Of a stretch of 64,000 nt of DNA, positions 25,191-34,127 are shown one piece after another; position 1 is the stretch's first letter, and every line of letters starts with the position of its first letter. Under the pieces are notes generated by a model. The model saw only the letters and a list, made by a program, of their open reading frames with translations. It was not told where the DNA came from and searched no databases. Position numbers and translations under genes: made by a program. Origin of the DNA: Salinispira pacifica (GTDB lineage Bacteria > Spirochaetota > Spirochaetia > DSM-27196 > Salinispiraceae); assembly GCF_000507245.1 (NCBI RefSeq), contig NC_023035.1:2085501-2149500 (forward strand). The letters run 5' to 3'.

Positions 25191-26970
25191 ACAGCTCAGG
25201 TACGGCTTTGTGGGAATTATTGTCTCCCGGCAGGAAGCAGGAGGCAGGATACAGGAAGTTATTTCCCGTCATTCTGATATTCTTCTGGGACGGCTGGGTC
25301 TGCCCCATCTGGATGATGACCGAGTCTCCGTCATCACCCTGATCATCCGCTCTGACACCGACCGGCTTGGAAGCCTCACCGGACAGCTGGGGAAAATCCC
25401 CGGCGTCACCGTCAAGTCGGGACTTGCACGGACTCCCGAGGCAGCTGCCGAGAGCACCCCCCGGAGAAACGAGATGCTCAGTAATTCCCATCCATTCCCT
25501 GCGGAGAGCGAAACCGCCGCAGCCTCCCTCACCTACCGCTTCTCGCCATATTCCATGCCCAGGGAACTGATTGAAGCCGGACTCGAGGTAAAACTGGCTG
25601 CGGCCCTGTGCAACGCAAGGCTCGGCTACCTGTCTCAGAACCAGCTGGACACAATCCAGAGCCGAATATCCCGTATCCGCAGTATGGAAAACGGGGAATT
25701 GAACAGCCTGTTCCCTCTGGATCCCTACCAGGGGGGAGCGGGGACCTCGTTCCATATGAATCTCAATGAAGCCATAGCCCTGGACAACGGACTGGACCCG
25801 TACCAGGTTGTTAATCTACATCAGTCAACCAACGATGTTCTGCCCACCGCATTGAAGCTGATGCTTATGCGCAATTTCATGAAGCTGGAAACCAACCTGG
25901 GGGATTTTCAGATGCTTCTTCAGGAAAAAGAGGAAGCGTACAGCGAGGTACTCATGACCGGACGAACCCAGCTCCGGGACGCTCAGGCGGTTAGTCTTGG
26001 GGGATTGTTTGCTTCCTGGGCTCAGGCTGTTGCAAGAGACCGCTGGCGAACTTTTAAAGCCCGGGAGCGGCTCAAGGAGATTAACATGGGAGGGACCGCA
26101 GTTGGTACCGGTGCCGGAGCTCCCCGCAGCTATGTGCTCAAGGCGGCATCCGTTTTGAGGGAAATCAGCGGACTTCCTGTGAGCAGAGCCGATGATCTAA
26201 TGGATGCAACTGCCAATTACGACTCGGTTGTGGAAGCCTTATCATCCCTGAATGTGCTGGCGGTGAATCTTGAGAAGATATGCTCGGATGTGAGGCTTCT
26301 GGCAAGCGGACCTGAAGGAGGAATGGGCGAACTTGAAATTCCCCGGCTCATCCGGGGAAGCAGCATAATGGCAGGAAAGATCAACCCTGTAATACCGGAA
26401 GCGGGAATGCAGATCTGTGAGAAGCTCAGAAGCAATCACCAGCTGATATCCCGGCTATCGGCTTCAGGGGAGCTGCAGCTCAATGCCTTCTGGCCCATGA
26501 TTGCTTACAGCAGCTGGGAAAGCCAGATGCTTTGCATCAATTTTATTCCCTCTCTTCATGAATACATTGGAATGATCACCCCGCGACGGGAAAAAATTGA
26601 AGAAAATCTCAAGGGAAGCGGAGCATACAATCTGATCCTGCTGCCGGTTATAGGCTACACCCATCTTGAGCGTCTTCTTCAGATCTGCCAAACACACAGC
26701 TGCACGCCCCCTGAACTGATAAAATCATGGAATATTCTCACTGAGGATGAGCAGCACAGGCTTTTCGGATCCCGGGCGCTTACCGGACTGGGATACGATG
26801 AAACGCTGTACGAGACAATAAGAACCCGCAAGTCCGCCCGGCTTTTCCGGTACATTGACCGTGAATACAGCTTTCAGCACCCCGGCTCACCCGGGGAAGC
26901 GTCTCCCGAACATCAAGATCAACATCAGCATGAACATTTGCAGCATCAGCAGGAGCTTAACGATGACTAA
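25168..26970 (+). CDS. TM1266-like regulator domain fused to aspartate ammonia-lyase
   Basis: 600 residues from the ATG at 25168 (AAGGAG six bases upstream); an ATG at 25153 has an almost equal site, and both overlap the end of hydE. Residues about 12-90 (YGFVGIIVSRQ...HSDILLGRLGLP...VSVITLIIRSDTDRLGSLTGQLGKIPGVTVKS) match the small ACT/NikR-like TM1266 family, putative regulators found with iron-only hydrogenases. Residues about 120-575 form an aspartase/fumarase superfamily enzyme: GGAGTSFHMNLNEAIA, TGRTQLRDAQ and the signature GSSIMAGKINPV. Aspartase (aspartate to fumarate plus ammonia) is often linked to hydEFG, and the lyase has been proposed to supply ammonia for the dithiomethylamine ligand. 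The tail is His/Gln-rich (HQDQHQHEHLQHQQ), possibly metal-binding. Confidence 0.85.
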   Translation: MQNEKQFEQLRYGFVGIIVSRQEAGGRIQEVISRHSDILLGRLGLPHLDDDRVSVITLIIRSDTDRLGSLTGQLGKIPGVTVKSGLARTPEAAAESTPRRNEMLSNSHPFPAESETAAASLTYRFSPYSMPRELIEAGLEVKLAAALCNARLGYLSQNQLDTIQSRISRIRSMENGELNSLFPLDPYQGGAGTSFHMNLNEAIALDNGLDPYQVVNLHQSTNDVLPTALKLMLMRNFMKLETNLGDFQMLLQEKEEAYSEVLMTGRTQLRDAQAVSLGGLFASWAQAVARDRWRTFKARERLKEINMGGTAVGTGAGAPRSYVLKAASVLREISGLPVSRADDLMDATANYDSVVEALSSLNVLAVNLEKICSDVRLLASGPEGGMGELEIPRLIRGSSIMAGKINPVIPEAGMQICEKLRSNHQLISRLSASGELQLNAFWPMIAYSSWESQMLCINFIPSLHEYIGMITPRREKIEENLKGSGAYNLILLPVIGYTHLERLLQICQTHSCTPPELIKSWNILTEDEQHRLFGSRALTGLGYDETLYETIRTRKSARLFRYIDREYSFQHPGSPGEASPEHQDQHQHEHLQHQQELNDD

Positions 26971-28210
26971 AACTCCACGGGGTCTTCGGCCCCACATTAT
27001 TGTCTGCGGCACGGTGAATTCAGGAAAATCCACGTTTCTCAACAGGTTCACAGGAAAGGATGTGTCCATTACATCTTCCAGCCGGGGAACTACCACCGAT
27101 CCGGTATATATAAATATGGAGCTGCTTCCTTTCGGGCCGGTAACCCTGGTGGACACTCCGGGCCTGGATGATGAGGGAGAACTGGGCCAGCAGCGGATTG
27201 AACGGGCCCGTCGGCTTATTGCCTCGGGAGATCAGCTGATTTTCCTCACCCGTCCGGATGCGTGGAACCGTTCAACTGTGAAGCTGATAAACGAATGCGC
27301 AAAATCGGTGCATAACCTCCAGCTGGTATTTACTCACCGGGATCTTCCCGAAGAATCCGCCATGGTGAATGAATTCATGAAACAGTTTGAAGCCCGGCAG
27401 GGTGACGCTGAGGGTCTCGCAGCAAATATCACCCCCCACCATATCAGCGGAACAACCGGGGCGGGTCTTGAAGCCTTGAGCCGGCAGCTCATCGCTGAAT
27501 TGGAAAAGGCGAAAAAACAGGAGCGCAGTCTCCTGCAGGATATGGTCCGGGAATACCAGCTGGTAATGATGGTTGTTCCCATCGACCTGGAAGCTCCCAA
27601 AGGACGGCTCATCCTCCCCCAGGTTCAGGCCATACGGGAAGTACTGGATGCGGACGGGGCAACCCTCACGGTGAAGGAGCGGGAGATTGACTGGGCCCTC
27701 TCACTTTTGAGACAGAAACCTGATCTTGCCGTCACCGACAGTCAGGCGGTGTTGAAGGCTGCAGGATCCATACCCGAGGATATCCCTTTAACCACCTTTT
27801 CCATACTGTTCAGCAGGCTGAAAGGGGATCTGAAGACATTTGTAGATGCATCAGATGTGATTGACGATCTGCAGGACGGTGACAGAATTCTCATTGCTGA
27901 AACATGCACCCATAAAACCATGTGCGACGATATCGGCAGGGTCAAGATCCCCCGCTGGCTGAGACAGTACAGCGGTAAAGACCTGGATATCAGAACTCTT
28001 GGAGGAGAGTTTCCGACTGATCTGGATAATTACCGGCTGATTATTCACTGCGGGGGCTGCATGATTACCCGGAAACGGATGCTTCAGCGCATGGGACTGG
28101 CCGCCCACTCCCGGGTGCCCATTACCAATTACGGAATCGCAATCAGCAAGCTTCATCATGTGCTTGAACGGGTTCTCCGTCCCTTCACAATGTCCGGTGA
28201 CGGGGCGTAA
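26963..28210 (+). CDS. hydF: [FeFe]-hydrogenase maturation GTPase HydF
   Basis: 415 residues from the ATG at 26963, chosen for AGGAG seven bases upstream; an in-frame ATG at 26855 lies inside the preceding gene. The N-terminal Ras-like GTPase has GTVNSGKST (about 16-24), SSRGTTTDP and VDTPGLDDEG. The C-terminal domain has the cluster motif CTHKTMC and, about 50 residues later, HCGGCMITR, the HydF CXH...HCX2C pattern. HydF is the scaffold that assembles and delivers the diiron subcluster to the hydrogenase. It is the last gene of the hydG-hydE-aspartase-hydF unit and overlaps the previous stop by eight bases. No hydrogenase structural gene lies in the window. Confidence 0.94.
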   Translation: MTKTPRGLRPHIIVCGTVNSGKSTFLNRFTGKDVSITSSSRGTTTDPVYINMELLPFGPVTLVDTPGLDDEGELGQQRIERARRLIASGDQLIFLTRPDAWNRSTVKLINECAKSVHNLQLVFTHRDLPEESAMVNEFMKQFEARQGDAEGLAANITPHHISGTTGAGLEALSRQLIAELEKAKKQERSLLQDMVREYQLVMMVVPIDLEAPKGRLILPQVQAIREVLDADGATLTVKEREIDWALSLLRQKPDLAVTDSQAVLKAAGSIPEDIPLTTFSILFSRLKGDLKTFVDASDVIDDLQDGDRILIAETCTHKTMCDDIGRVKIPRWLRQYSGKDLDIRTLGGEFPTDLDNYRLIIHCGGCMITRKRMLQRMGLAAHSRVPITNYGIAISKLHHVLERVLRPFTMSGDGA

Positions 28211-28284
28211 CTCACCATAACCCAATGTTTTCTCCAATAAAACGCGTTTGATCAGTGAAACCTGAATCATCTCTCATTTTTTTG

Positions 28285-28313
28285 TTGACAGATCCGCTTC
28301 CCGGGGTGAAAAT
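28285..28313 (+). promoter_or_regulatory. Promoter of the LIV/KASIII cluster
   Basis: TTGACA (28285-28290), a 17-bp spacer and GAAAAT (28308-28313): consensus -35 and a 4/6 -10. The expected start is at about 28320, within or just before the inverted repeat at 28323-28343. Confidence 0.7.
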
Positions 28314-28322
28314 CAAATAAAA

Positions 28323-28343
28323 TGAGAACCGATTCAGTTTTCA
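28323..28343. promoter_or_regulatory. Candidate operator: 7-bp-arm inverted repeat
   Basis: TGAGAAC (28323-28329), seven bases, GTTTTCA (28337-28343): a 21-bp inverted repeat with one mismatch. It sits at the expected transcription start, where a repressor would block initiation. The tandem-TetR gene at the end of the cluster is the obvious candidate ligand-responsive regulator. Confidence 0.55.
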
Positions 28344-28355
28344 CAGGAGGAGAGT

Positions 28356-29573
28356 ATGAATCACAAGTTCTTGCACGCGGCTCTCATTCTGATGCTTTTG
28401 GCAGGTGCAGTTTTTGCCGAAGGTTCATCGGAAGGAGATCCTATCAAATTCGGAGGCATCTGGCCTCTGGGAGACATCACCGGAGATCAGGGAAGCAAAG
28501 CGGCCCGGATCGCCATTGATGAGATCAACGAACAGGGCGGTCTTCTGGGACGTCCGGTTGAGCTGGTGGTAATCGACAGTGAGCTCAGCCCTGAAAAGGG
28601 TGCGGCTGCGGTTGAACGCCTGGCAACCATCGACCAGGTTGATTTCTTTGTGGGAGGTATGTCCAGCGGAGTACATCTTGGCCAGATCCCTGTCATGAAG
28701 ACCTACCAGAAAATCACCATGTGGACCGGTGCCGCCAGTCACCTGGCTGAAGAAGCGGTGGGTGAAAACCAGGACTGGTATTTCCACCTCCATCCCTGGG
28801 ACTACAACCAGGGCGCATCCTATGTGGAAGGCTGGAACGCCATCGCACAGGAATATCCGGAAATCTCCATTGACCGCTGGTTTCTGGCTTATGAAGAAGG
28901 TGCATTCGGAAGCGCATCATATTCTGCAACCCAGGCTCTGTTTTCCGATATGGAAATAGACGGTGAAGCCTTCCAGTCTGCTGCAGTGGGCGGCGGAGAC
29001 TACACCGCGGTTCTGGAACGGGCAAAAGCCTATGATCCCGATGTATTCATCTGGGCCGGATACGATGCCGACGCCCTGCCCCTCATGGAGCAGTCCAAGG
29101 CTATCGATTTTGCACCTCCCCTCTATGTGGGTGCACCTCCGGGATGGCCTGCATCCTTCGGCGAATCCAATCTTGCGGAAAACGTTACCCTTTACGGCAT
29201 GTGGGCCCCCAGCCTGAACGAAGTGAGCGATGTGAGCAAAACCTTCTATGACGGCTATATGAGCAAATACGACAGCGAACCCGCTACGTATTTTGCTCCC
29301 CTGAGCTACTCAGCCATCCATATTATTGCTGAAGCAGTTGAGCGGGCGGGCACTCTGGACAAGGAAGCGGTAATCGCCGAATTGCAGAAAACCCAGTACG
29401 AAAGTGCCCTGGGTGAAACCATCACTTTCAGCCCTTCCAACATTATCAGCAATCAGGGAATACGCCAGCAGAAGATTCTGCAATGGCAGAACGGACGCCA
29501 GGAAGTAATTTGGCCCTTCGAATTTGCCACATCCGAGCCGGTGTATCCATTTACACCCTGGAGCGAGCGCTAA
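28356..29573 (+). CDS. LIV-type ABC transporter substrate-binding protein
   Basis: 405 residues with a signal peptide (hydrophobic AALILMLLAGAVFA, cleavage near residue 21; no lipobox cysteine), hence periplasmic. Type I periplasmic-binding fold of the LivJ/LivK/amide-urea class: KFGGIWPLGDITGDQGSKAARIAIDEINEQGG, VERLATIDQVDFFVGGMSSG, AYDPDVFIWAGYDADALPLMEQ. This class binds branched-chain amino acids but also aromatic acids, short-chain carboxylates, amides and urea. The ligand cannot be read here; the neighbouring CoA-transferase, thiolase and dehydrogenase argue for a carboxylic acid rather than an amino acid. AGGAGGAG lies before the ATG. A strong hairpin follows the gene. Confidence 0.9.
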   Translation: MNHKFLHAALILMLLAGAVFAEGSSEGDPIKFGGIWPLGDITGDQGSKAARIAIDEINEQGGLLGRPVELVVIDSELSPEKGAAAVERLATIDQVDFFVGGMSSGVHLGQIPVMKTYQKITMWTGAASHLAEEAVGENQDWYFHLHPWDYNQGASYVEGWNAIAQEYPEISIDRWFLAYEEGAFGSASYSATQALFSDMEIDGEAFQSAAVGGGDYTAVLERAKAYDPDVFIWAGYDADALPLMEQSKAIDFAPPLYVGAPPGWPASFGESNLAENVTLYGMWAPSLNEVSDVSKTFYDGYMSKYDSEPATYFAPLSYSAIHIIAEAVERAGTLDKEAVIAELQKTQYESALGETITFSPSNIISNQGIRQQKILQWQNGRQEVIWPFEFATSEPVYPFTPWSER

Positions 29574-29583
29574 CACCTTGTAT

Positions 29584-29608
29584 CCCGGGCGGCGTACACC
29601 CGCCCGGG
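29584..29608 (+). terminator. Intercistronic hairpin after the binding-protein gene
   Basis: Perfect 9-bp stem CCCGGGCGG/CCGCCCGGG, 7-base loop, followed by only three T. Such hairpins between a binding protein and its permease genes typically protect the upstream mRNA and partly terminate, giving excess binding protein. Confidence 0.7.
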
Positions 29609-29662
29609 TTTCATCCACAGCTAAAGAACTGAATCTGTTCGATCGTATTTTGGAGTAACTTT

Positions 29663-30586
29663 ATGAGTACATCTAAAATTGTCAGGATAGCTGGATTTTC
29701 AGCGGGAGCCCTGTTCGTGATTATGCTCATCGTTCTGAAGCCCACAGCCCTGATCTACGGGATACAGCGTGCGGGGATATACGCGGCCATCGCGATACCC
29801 ATGGCACTGATTTTAGGGATTGTACATATCGTTAACCTGGCCCACGGCGAGATGATGATGGTTGCGGCATATCTGAGCTACTATCTTGCACGAACCTTCG
29901 GTCTGGATCCCCTGCTTTCGGCAATCCCCACGGGAATTATCATGTTCCTTTTCGGATTGATGATTTTCCGCACAACAATTCAACATACCTTAAAAGCACC
30001 CGAACTTAATCAGCTGATCCTCACCTTCGGGGTGGCAATGGTTCTCAGCCAGACAGTGAATCTCATTGCCACAAGCCAGCCCAGAAAACTGAGCCTGGAC
30101 TATGTAAGTGCCAGCGCAACTCTGGGTGACATCAGCTTTGGAATTTATGACTTCGTTTTTCCGGTGGTTGCAATCATATTCCTGATTGTGCTGCTGCTGT
30201 TTCTGAAACGCACCAAGCTGGGAAAAGCCGCCCTTGCGGTGGGACAGAATCCCAACGGTGCACAGATTGTGGGAATTAATGTTCAACTCACATACGCCCT
30301 GATTTTCGGAATAGCATCCATGCTCATAGGTATTTTCGGCGGCTTCTTTCTTACGAAGTTCTCGATTTTCCCCGCAGTGGGAGGCAGCTATACCATGAAA
30401 TCGTTCTGCCTTGTTGCCATGGCGGGAATCGGAAATCTTCCCATGGTGGCGGCGGCCAGCCTGCTCCTGGGTATTGCCGAGAGTTCCATAATGGCGGTTC
30501 CCCACGGTGCGCCCTGGGCACCGATGATTTTCTTCGTACTGATCGTGGTCGTTATTCTGGTACGGAGTTTCAGGAGGGCATCATGA
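29663..30586 (+). CDS. livH: LIV-type ABC transporter permease (LivH-like)
   Basis: 307 residues, eight or so transmembrane helices. It has the LivH features YGIQRAGIYAAIAIPMALILGIVHIVNLAHGEMMMVAAYL in the first third and the transmission-loop region LGKAALAVGQNPNGAQIVGINVQLTYALIFGIASMLIGIFGGF. It forms half of the membrane channel for the adjacent binding protein. Its end overlaps livM by four bases (ATGA). Confidence 0.92.
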   Translation: MSTSKIVRIAGFSAGALFVIMLIVLKPTALIYGIQRAGIYAAIAIPMALILGIVHIVNLAHGEMMMVAAYLSYYLARTFGLDPLLSAIPTGIIMFLFGLMIFRTTIQHTLKAPELNQLILTFGVAMVLSQTVNLIATSQPRKLSLDYVSASATLGDISFGIYDFVFPVVAIIFLIVLLLFLKRTKLGKAALAVGQNPNGAQIVGINVQLTYALIFGIASMLIGIFGGFFLTKFSIFPAVGGSYTMKSFCLVAMAGIGNLPMVAAASLLLGIAESSIMAVPHGAPWAPMIFFVLIVVVILVRSFRRAS

Positions 30587-31602
30587 GCAGCGCAGATCTG
30601 AAAGCCTTGCAAAAAGATAACGCATACAACAGAAATCTGGAAATCATCTTCATGGTGGTGGGGGCAATTCTTCTGCTGGCGCCCATGTTCGCCGGGCCCT
30701 ATGCCCGGATTATCGGTCGGTCGGTAATCACCTACATGATTCTGGCGGTAAGCTGGGACATGCTTGTACGTTCGGGACAGCTTTCCTTCGGTATAGCCGG
30801 ATTTTTCGGTCTGGGAGGATACGCCGCCACCGTGCTTGCAGCAAACTATAATATTCCCGGTATTGCAGCCATCATTCTCGGTGCACTGCTGTCAGGGGTT
30901 GTGGCCTACGGTTTGGGCCTGATCATTCTGCGCCTCCGGGGCATGTACTTTGCAATTACCACACTGGCGCTTGCGGAAATTTTCCGGATTATCATGCACA
31001 ACTGGACGCCGGTGACCGGAGGACCCAACGGAAAACTGGTTCCACAGGTGCTTTTCGCCGGGAACTCCTATCTTCAATACGGATTCATGGTTGTGATGGC
31101 AGTGCTGGTAATCGCATTGAGTGAATATATGAGACGGAGCAAAATTCACTATGCCCTCACTGCCATTCATGACAATGAAGTGGTGGCAAAATCCAACGGG
31201 ATAAATATCTACAAGAATCTTCTGTTTATATTTGCGGTTGTGTCGGCAATCCAGGCCCTTGCAGGGGGCGGTTATGCCCATCTGTTCGGTTTTGTCAGTC
31301 CGGAATCCAACTTCAATGCCAACTACACCCTCATACCCCTTGCTATTGCCCTGTTCGGCGGCATGTACTCCACCTGGGGTCCGGTTGTGGGTGCGGTAAT
31401 CCTGGGTGTGATGGGCGAGTTTCTGAAGCTCTACATCCCCTACGGCCATCTGGTGGTATACGGAATCATCATTATTCTGGTTCTGCTCTTTATGCCCCAG
31501 GGAGTAGTGGGAATTTTCAAAGCGAAGCTGTTCAAAAACACCAGCAACTACCCCAGCAAGGAAGAACTGGAACTGTCTGAGACCAAAGGAGAACCTGCAT
31601 GA
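30583..31602 (+). CDS. livM: LIV-type ABC transporter permease (LivM-like)
   Basis: 339 residues, about nine membrane helices. The typical segments VSWDMLVRSGQLSFGIAGFFGLGGYAATVLA, LRLRGMYFAITTLALAEIFRIIM and SPESNFNANYTLIPLAIALFGGMYSTWGPVVGAVILG identify LivM. It is the second pore-forming subunit. Its start overlaps livH and its end overlaps livG by four bases each, showing translational coupling through the transporter genes. Confidence 0.92.
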   Translation: MSSADLKALQKDNAYNRNLEIIFMVVGAILLLAPMFAGPYARIIGRSVITYMILAVSWDMLVRSGQLSFGIAGFFGLGGYAATVLAANYNIPGIAAIILGALLSGVVAYGLGLIILRLRGMYFAITTLALAEIFRIIMHNWTPVTGGPNGKLVPQVLFAGNSYLQYGFMVVMAVLVIALSEYMRRSKIHYALTAIHDNEVVAKSNGINIYKNLLFIFAVVSAIQALAGGGYAHLFGFVSPESNFNANYTLIPLAIALFGGMYSTWGPVVGAVILGVMGEFLKLYIPYGHLVVYGIIIILVLLFMPQGVVGIFKAKLFKNTSNYPSKEELELSETKGEPA

Positions 31603-32318
31603 GTGAACTGCGAACTGAAAACCTCACCATCTCCTTCGGGGGACTTGTGGCCGTGGACTCGGTGAACCTGAGCCTGAAAAGCGGGGAAATCCTGGGCATC
31701 ATCGGCCCCAACGGTGCCGGCAAAACCACCTTTATCAATCTTATTGCCGGTATTCACAACCCCACCCGGGGAACCGTGTATCTGGACGGGGAAGATATCA
31801 CCGGTAAGCCCGCTCACGACCGGGCGGCCATGGGTATCAGCAGAACCTTCCAGCTGATCAACCCTTTGAGAAACCTGACCCTTCTGGAAAATGTGATGAC
31901 CGGGTACCTCTTTGCTTCAAAAATGAACACCCACGATGCAAGGAATGCCGCTGCACGGTTGTGCCTGGACCTTGGGCTGGACAGACTGAACCGGCAGACC
32001 AGCAATCTGAATATTCTTGAAACCAAGAAGATGGAGATTGCCAAGGCTCTGGCCTGCAATCCGAAAATTCTGTTTCTGGATGAGGTGATGGCAGGTCTTA
32101 ACTCCACGGAGACCAAGGAAGCCATCCGGCTGATCAAGCATATCGCTGAACGGCAGAATCTTGCAGTAGGCGTGGTTGAGCATGTAATGGGGGTTATCAC
32201 CTCCCTTACCAACCGGGTGATCGTTCTGGATAACGGACAGCTCATTGCAGACGGTCCGTATACCGAGGTGAGCCGGAATGAGCGGGTAAAAACCGCATAC
32301 CTGGGAGGAGCAGTCTGA
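31599..32318 (+). CDS. livG: LIV-type ABC transporter ATPase (LivG-like)
   Basis: 239 residues. Walker A GIIGPNGAGKTTFINL (about 33-48), Q-loop GISRTFQLINPL, a divergent signature NLNILETKKMEIAKAL, Walker B KILFLDEVMAGLN and H-loop GVVEHVMG. The LNILETKK signature in place of LSGGQQ is a divergent but recognisable feature of some LivG proteins. It ends one base into livF (TGATG). Confidence 0.9.
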   Translation: MSELRTENLTISFGGLVAVDSVNLSLKSGEILGIIGPNGAGKTTFINLIAGIHNPTRGTVYLDGEDITGKPAHDRAAMGISRTFQLINPLRNLTLLENVMTGYLFASKMNTHDARNAAARLCLDLGLDRLNRQTSNLNILETKKMEIAKALACNPKILFLDEVMAGLNSTETKEAIRLIKHIAERQNLAVGVVEHVMGVITSLTNRVIVLDNGQLIADGPYTEVSRNERVKTAYLGGAV

Positions 32319-33019
32319 TGTTAAGTATAAAAAATGCAAAAGCAGCCTACGGAAAAATTCAGGTGCTTCACGGTCTCAGCCTGGATGTTGGCAGAGGCTC
32401 AGTGGGGCTGTTCGGCCCCAACGGTGCGGGAAAGACCACCCTGATCAATACTATTCTGGGTCTGGTGCCCCTCCAGTCGGGAAAAATCGTGTTCGATTTC
32501 AAGGATGTGACCACACGCCCCACCCATGAACGGGTTCGCCTGGGAATATCCGTAGTTCCCCAGGAGCGGGAGCTTTTTCCCTGGCTCAGCGTATACGAAA
32601 ATCTGGTAATCGGGGCTGAAAACACTCCTCTGGGTAGGGACGATATCCCTCAGACCCTGGAGGAAGTGTACGCCATCTTCCCCATTCTCAGGGAACGGCA
32701 TGGTCAGCTGGCTGGTACGCTCAGCGGAGGACAGCAGAGAATGCTTGCGGTTGGACGGGCTCTGATGGCACGGCCGAAGCTGCTCATTCTGGATGAACCC
32801 AGCCTGGGGCTCCAGCCGTCAATAGTCCATGAGCTGTTCAATATTCTCAAAGAGATGAAGGAACGTGTGGGGGTACTGATCACCGAGCAGAACGTCCGGG
32901 AAAGCCTCCGTGTTGTGGACAAAGGATACATCATCGAAAACGGACGGATCGTACTCAGCGGAAATGCCGATGAACTGGCCAGCAATCCGGAAGTTGAAAA
33001 AGCGTACCTTGGACTGTAG
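32318..33019 (+). CDS. livF: LIV-type ABC transporter ATPase (LivF-like)
   Basis: 233 residues. Walker A GLFGPNGAGKTTLINT (about 31-46), VVPQERELFPWLSVYENL, canonical signature GTLSGGQQRMLAVGRAL, Walker B LLILDEPSLGLQPSIV and H-loop residue replaced by Gln in LITEQNVRES, as is normal for LivF. It completes the five-component importer. The next gene starts nine bases later with a GGAG site. Confidence 0.93.
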   Translation: MLSIKNAKAAYGKIQVLHGLSLDVGRGSVGLFGPNGAGKTTLINTILGLVPLQSGKIVFDFKDVTTRPTHERVRLGISVVPQERELFPWLSVYENLVIGAENTPLGRDDIPQTLEEVYAIFPILRERHGQLAGTLSGGQQRMLAVGRALMARPKLLILDEPSLGLQPSIVHELFNILKEMKERVGVLITEQNVRESLRVVDKGYIIENGRIVLSGNADELASNPEVEKAYLGL

Positions 33020-33028
33020 GAGATAAAC

Positions 33029-34054
33029 ATGGCTCAGATCGGAATTTTGGGACTGGGAACATATACACCGGAAAAACACATGGATGCCGGCGATATTGCG
33101 GAAAAATCCGGAATTCCGGAAAACGTTATCCGGGAAAAATTCGGGGTGGACAGGAAACCGGTTCCCGGTCCCGGAGACACAACAAGCTTTATGGGCGTTC
33201 AGGCTGCCAGAGAAGCCATAAAAATGGCAGGAATCGATGCCGGTGATATAGATGTGGTGATCTGGAACGGCGGTCAGCACAAGGATTATTTGAACTGGCT
33301 CGCGGGACTTCATGTGGCCCGGGAAATCGGTGCAGACAATGCCTGGAGCTTCGACATGGAGGCCATGTGCGGTTCCATGATGGCAGGCATGGAAGTGGCC
33401 CGAAGCCTGATGATAGCCAACGAAGGCTATAAAACCGTTCTCCTTGTAAGCGGCTACCGAAACGGCGATATGGTGGATTACTCGGTGAAGGAGACTTCCT
33501 TCATGTTCGATATCGGCGCGGGAGGGGCCGCCATGGTTCTGGGCCGCAACTGCGGAAAGAACAGCATTATCGGGACTGCCTTCCGGGGCGACGGAAGTTT
33601 CTCCACCGACTGTGTGGTGAAAACCGGAGGCAGCAAAAACTGGCCTCCCCGGCCGGAAGATACTCACAACATGCACTTTGTCATAGACGATGTTGACAGT
33701 TTCAAGAAGAAACTCGGCGAACGCACCCTTCCCAATTTCTATCAGGTTATCAGGGAAAGTCTGGCAAAAGGGGACATGAGCGACAAGGACATCGACTACC
33801 TTGCCATTCTCCACTTCAAACGGAGTACCCACAATGCGGTGCTGGAAGAACTGGGAATTACAGAAAATCAGACCACCTATCTCAGCGACTACGGCCATGT
33901 GGGACAGAATGATCAGATCATCTCCATCCTGGAAGGGCTGAAAGCCGGAAAGATTACGGATGGAGACAATATTGTGATGGTGGGAGCAGGAATCGGATTT
34001 GTCTGGGCGGCGGCAACCGTTCGCTGGGGAACAGATACCGGGAACAACACATAA
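33029..34054 (+). CDS. KASIII-like (thiolase-superfamily) ketosynthase with Cys-His-His active site
   Basis: 341 residues, FabH/HMG-CoA-synthase fold (IGILGLGTYTPEKHMDAGDI; FDIGAGGAAMVLG). The acyl-accepting cysteine is C114 (DMEAMCGSMMAG). The usual His-Gln-Ala-Asn block is replaced by H262-F-K-R (LAILHFKRSTH), and the usual YGN asparagine by H290 (YGHVGQND). A conventional fatty-acid KASIII would have Cys-His-Asn, so this is not a housekeeping FabH. It may condense or cleave a non-ACP thioester, since the cluster has CoA-transferase and thiolase genes but no acyl carrier protein. Lies nine bases after livF. A 30-base hairpin follows. Confidence 0.8.
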   Translation: MAQIGILGLGTYTPEKHMDAGDIAEKSGIPENVIREKFGVDRKPVPGPGDTTSFMGVQAAREAIKMAGIDAGDIDVVIWNGGQHKDYLNWLAGLHVAREIGADNAWSFDMEAMCGSMMAGMEVARSLMIANEGYKTVLLVSGYRNGDMVDYSVKETSFMFDIGAGGAAMVLGRNCGKNSIIGTAFRGDGSFSTDCVVKTGGSKNWPPRPEDTHNMHFVIDDVDSFKKKLGERTLPNFYQVIRESLAKGDMSDKDIDYLAILHFKRSTHNAVLEELGITENQTTYLSDYGHVGQNDQIISILEGLKAGKITDGDNIVMVGAGIGFVWAAATVRWGTDTGNNT

Positions 34055-34062
34055 AATACAAA

Positions 34063-34092
34063 GCACCCGGAGCGGAAATCCGCCGCGGGTGC
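34063..34092 (+). terminator. Intercistronic hairpin between KASIII-like and fabG-like genes
   Basis: Two stacked stems: outer GCACCCG (34063-34069)/CGGGTGC (34086-34092), inner GCGGA/TCCGC. No U-tract, so an mRNA-processing or stabilising element is more likely than full termination. Confidence 0.6.
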
Positions 34093-34127
34093 GGAATAGA
34101 GAAAACATAATACGTAAGGAGTATCAC

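Noticed and set aside
28356-33019. Assignment of the transporter as a branched-chain amino acid system
   Set aside because: The family fits, but the neighbours handle CoA thioesters and there are no amino-acid catabolic genes, so the ligand was left open.
32819-34108. 429-residue minus-strand frame
   Set aside because: Antisense to livF and the KASIII-like gene; no family motif, and His/Gly/Cys-rich composition typical of antisense frames.
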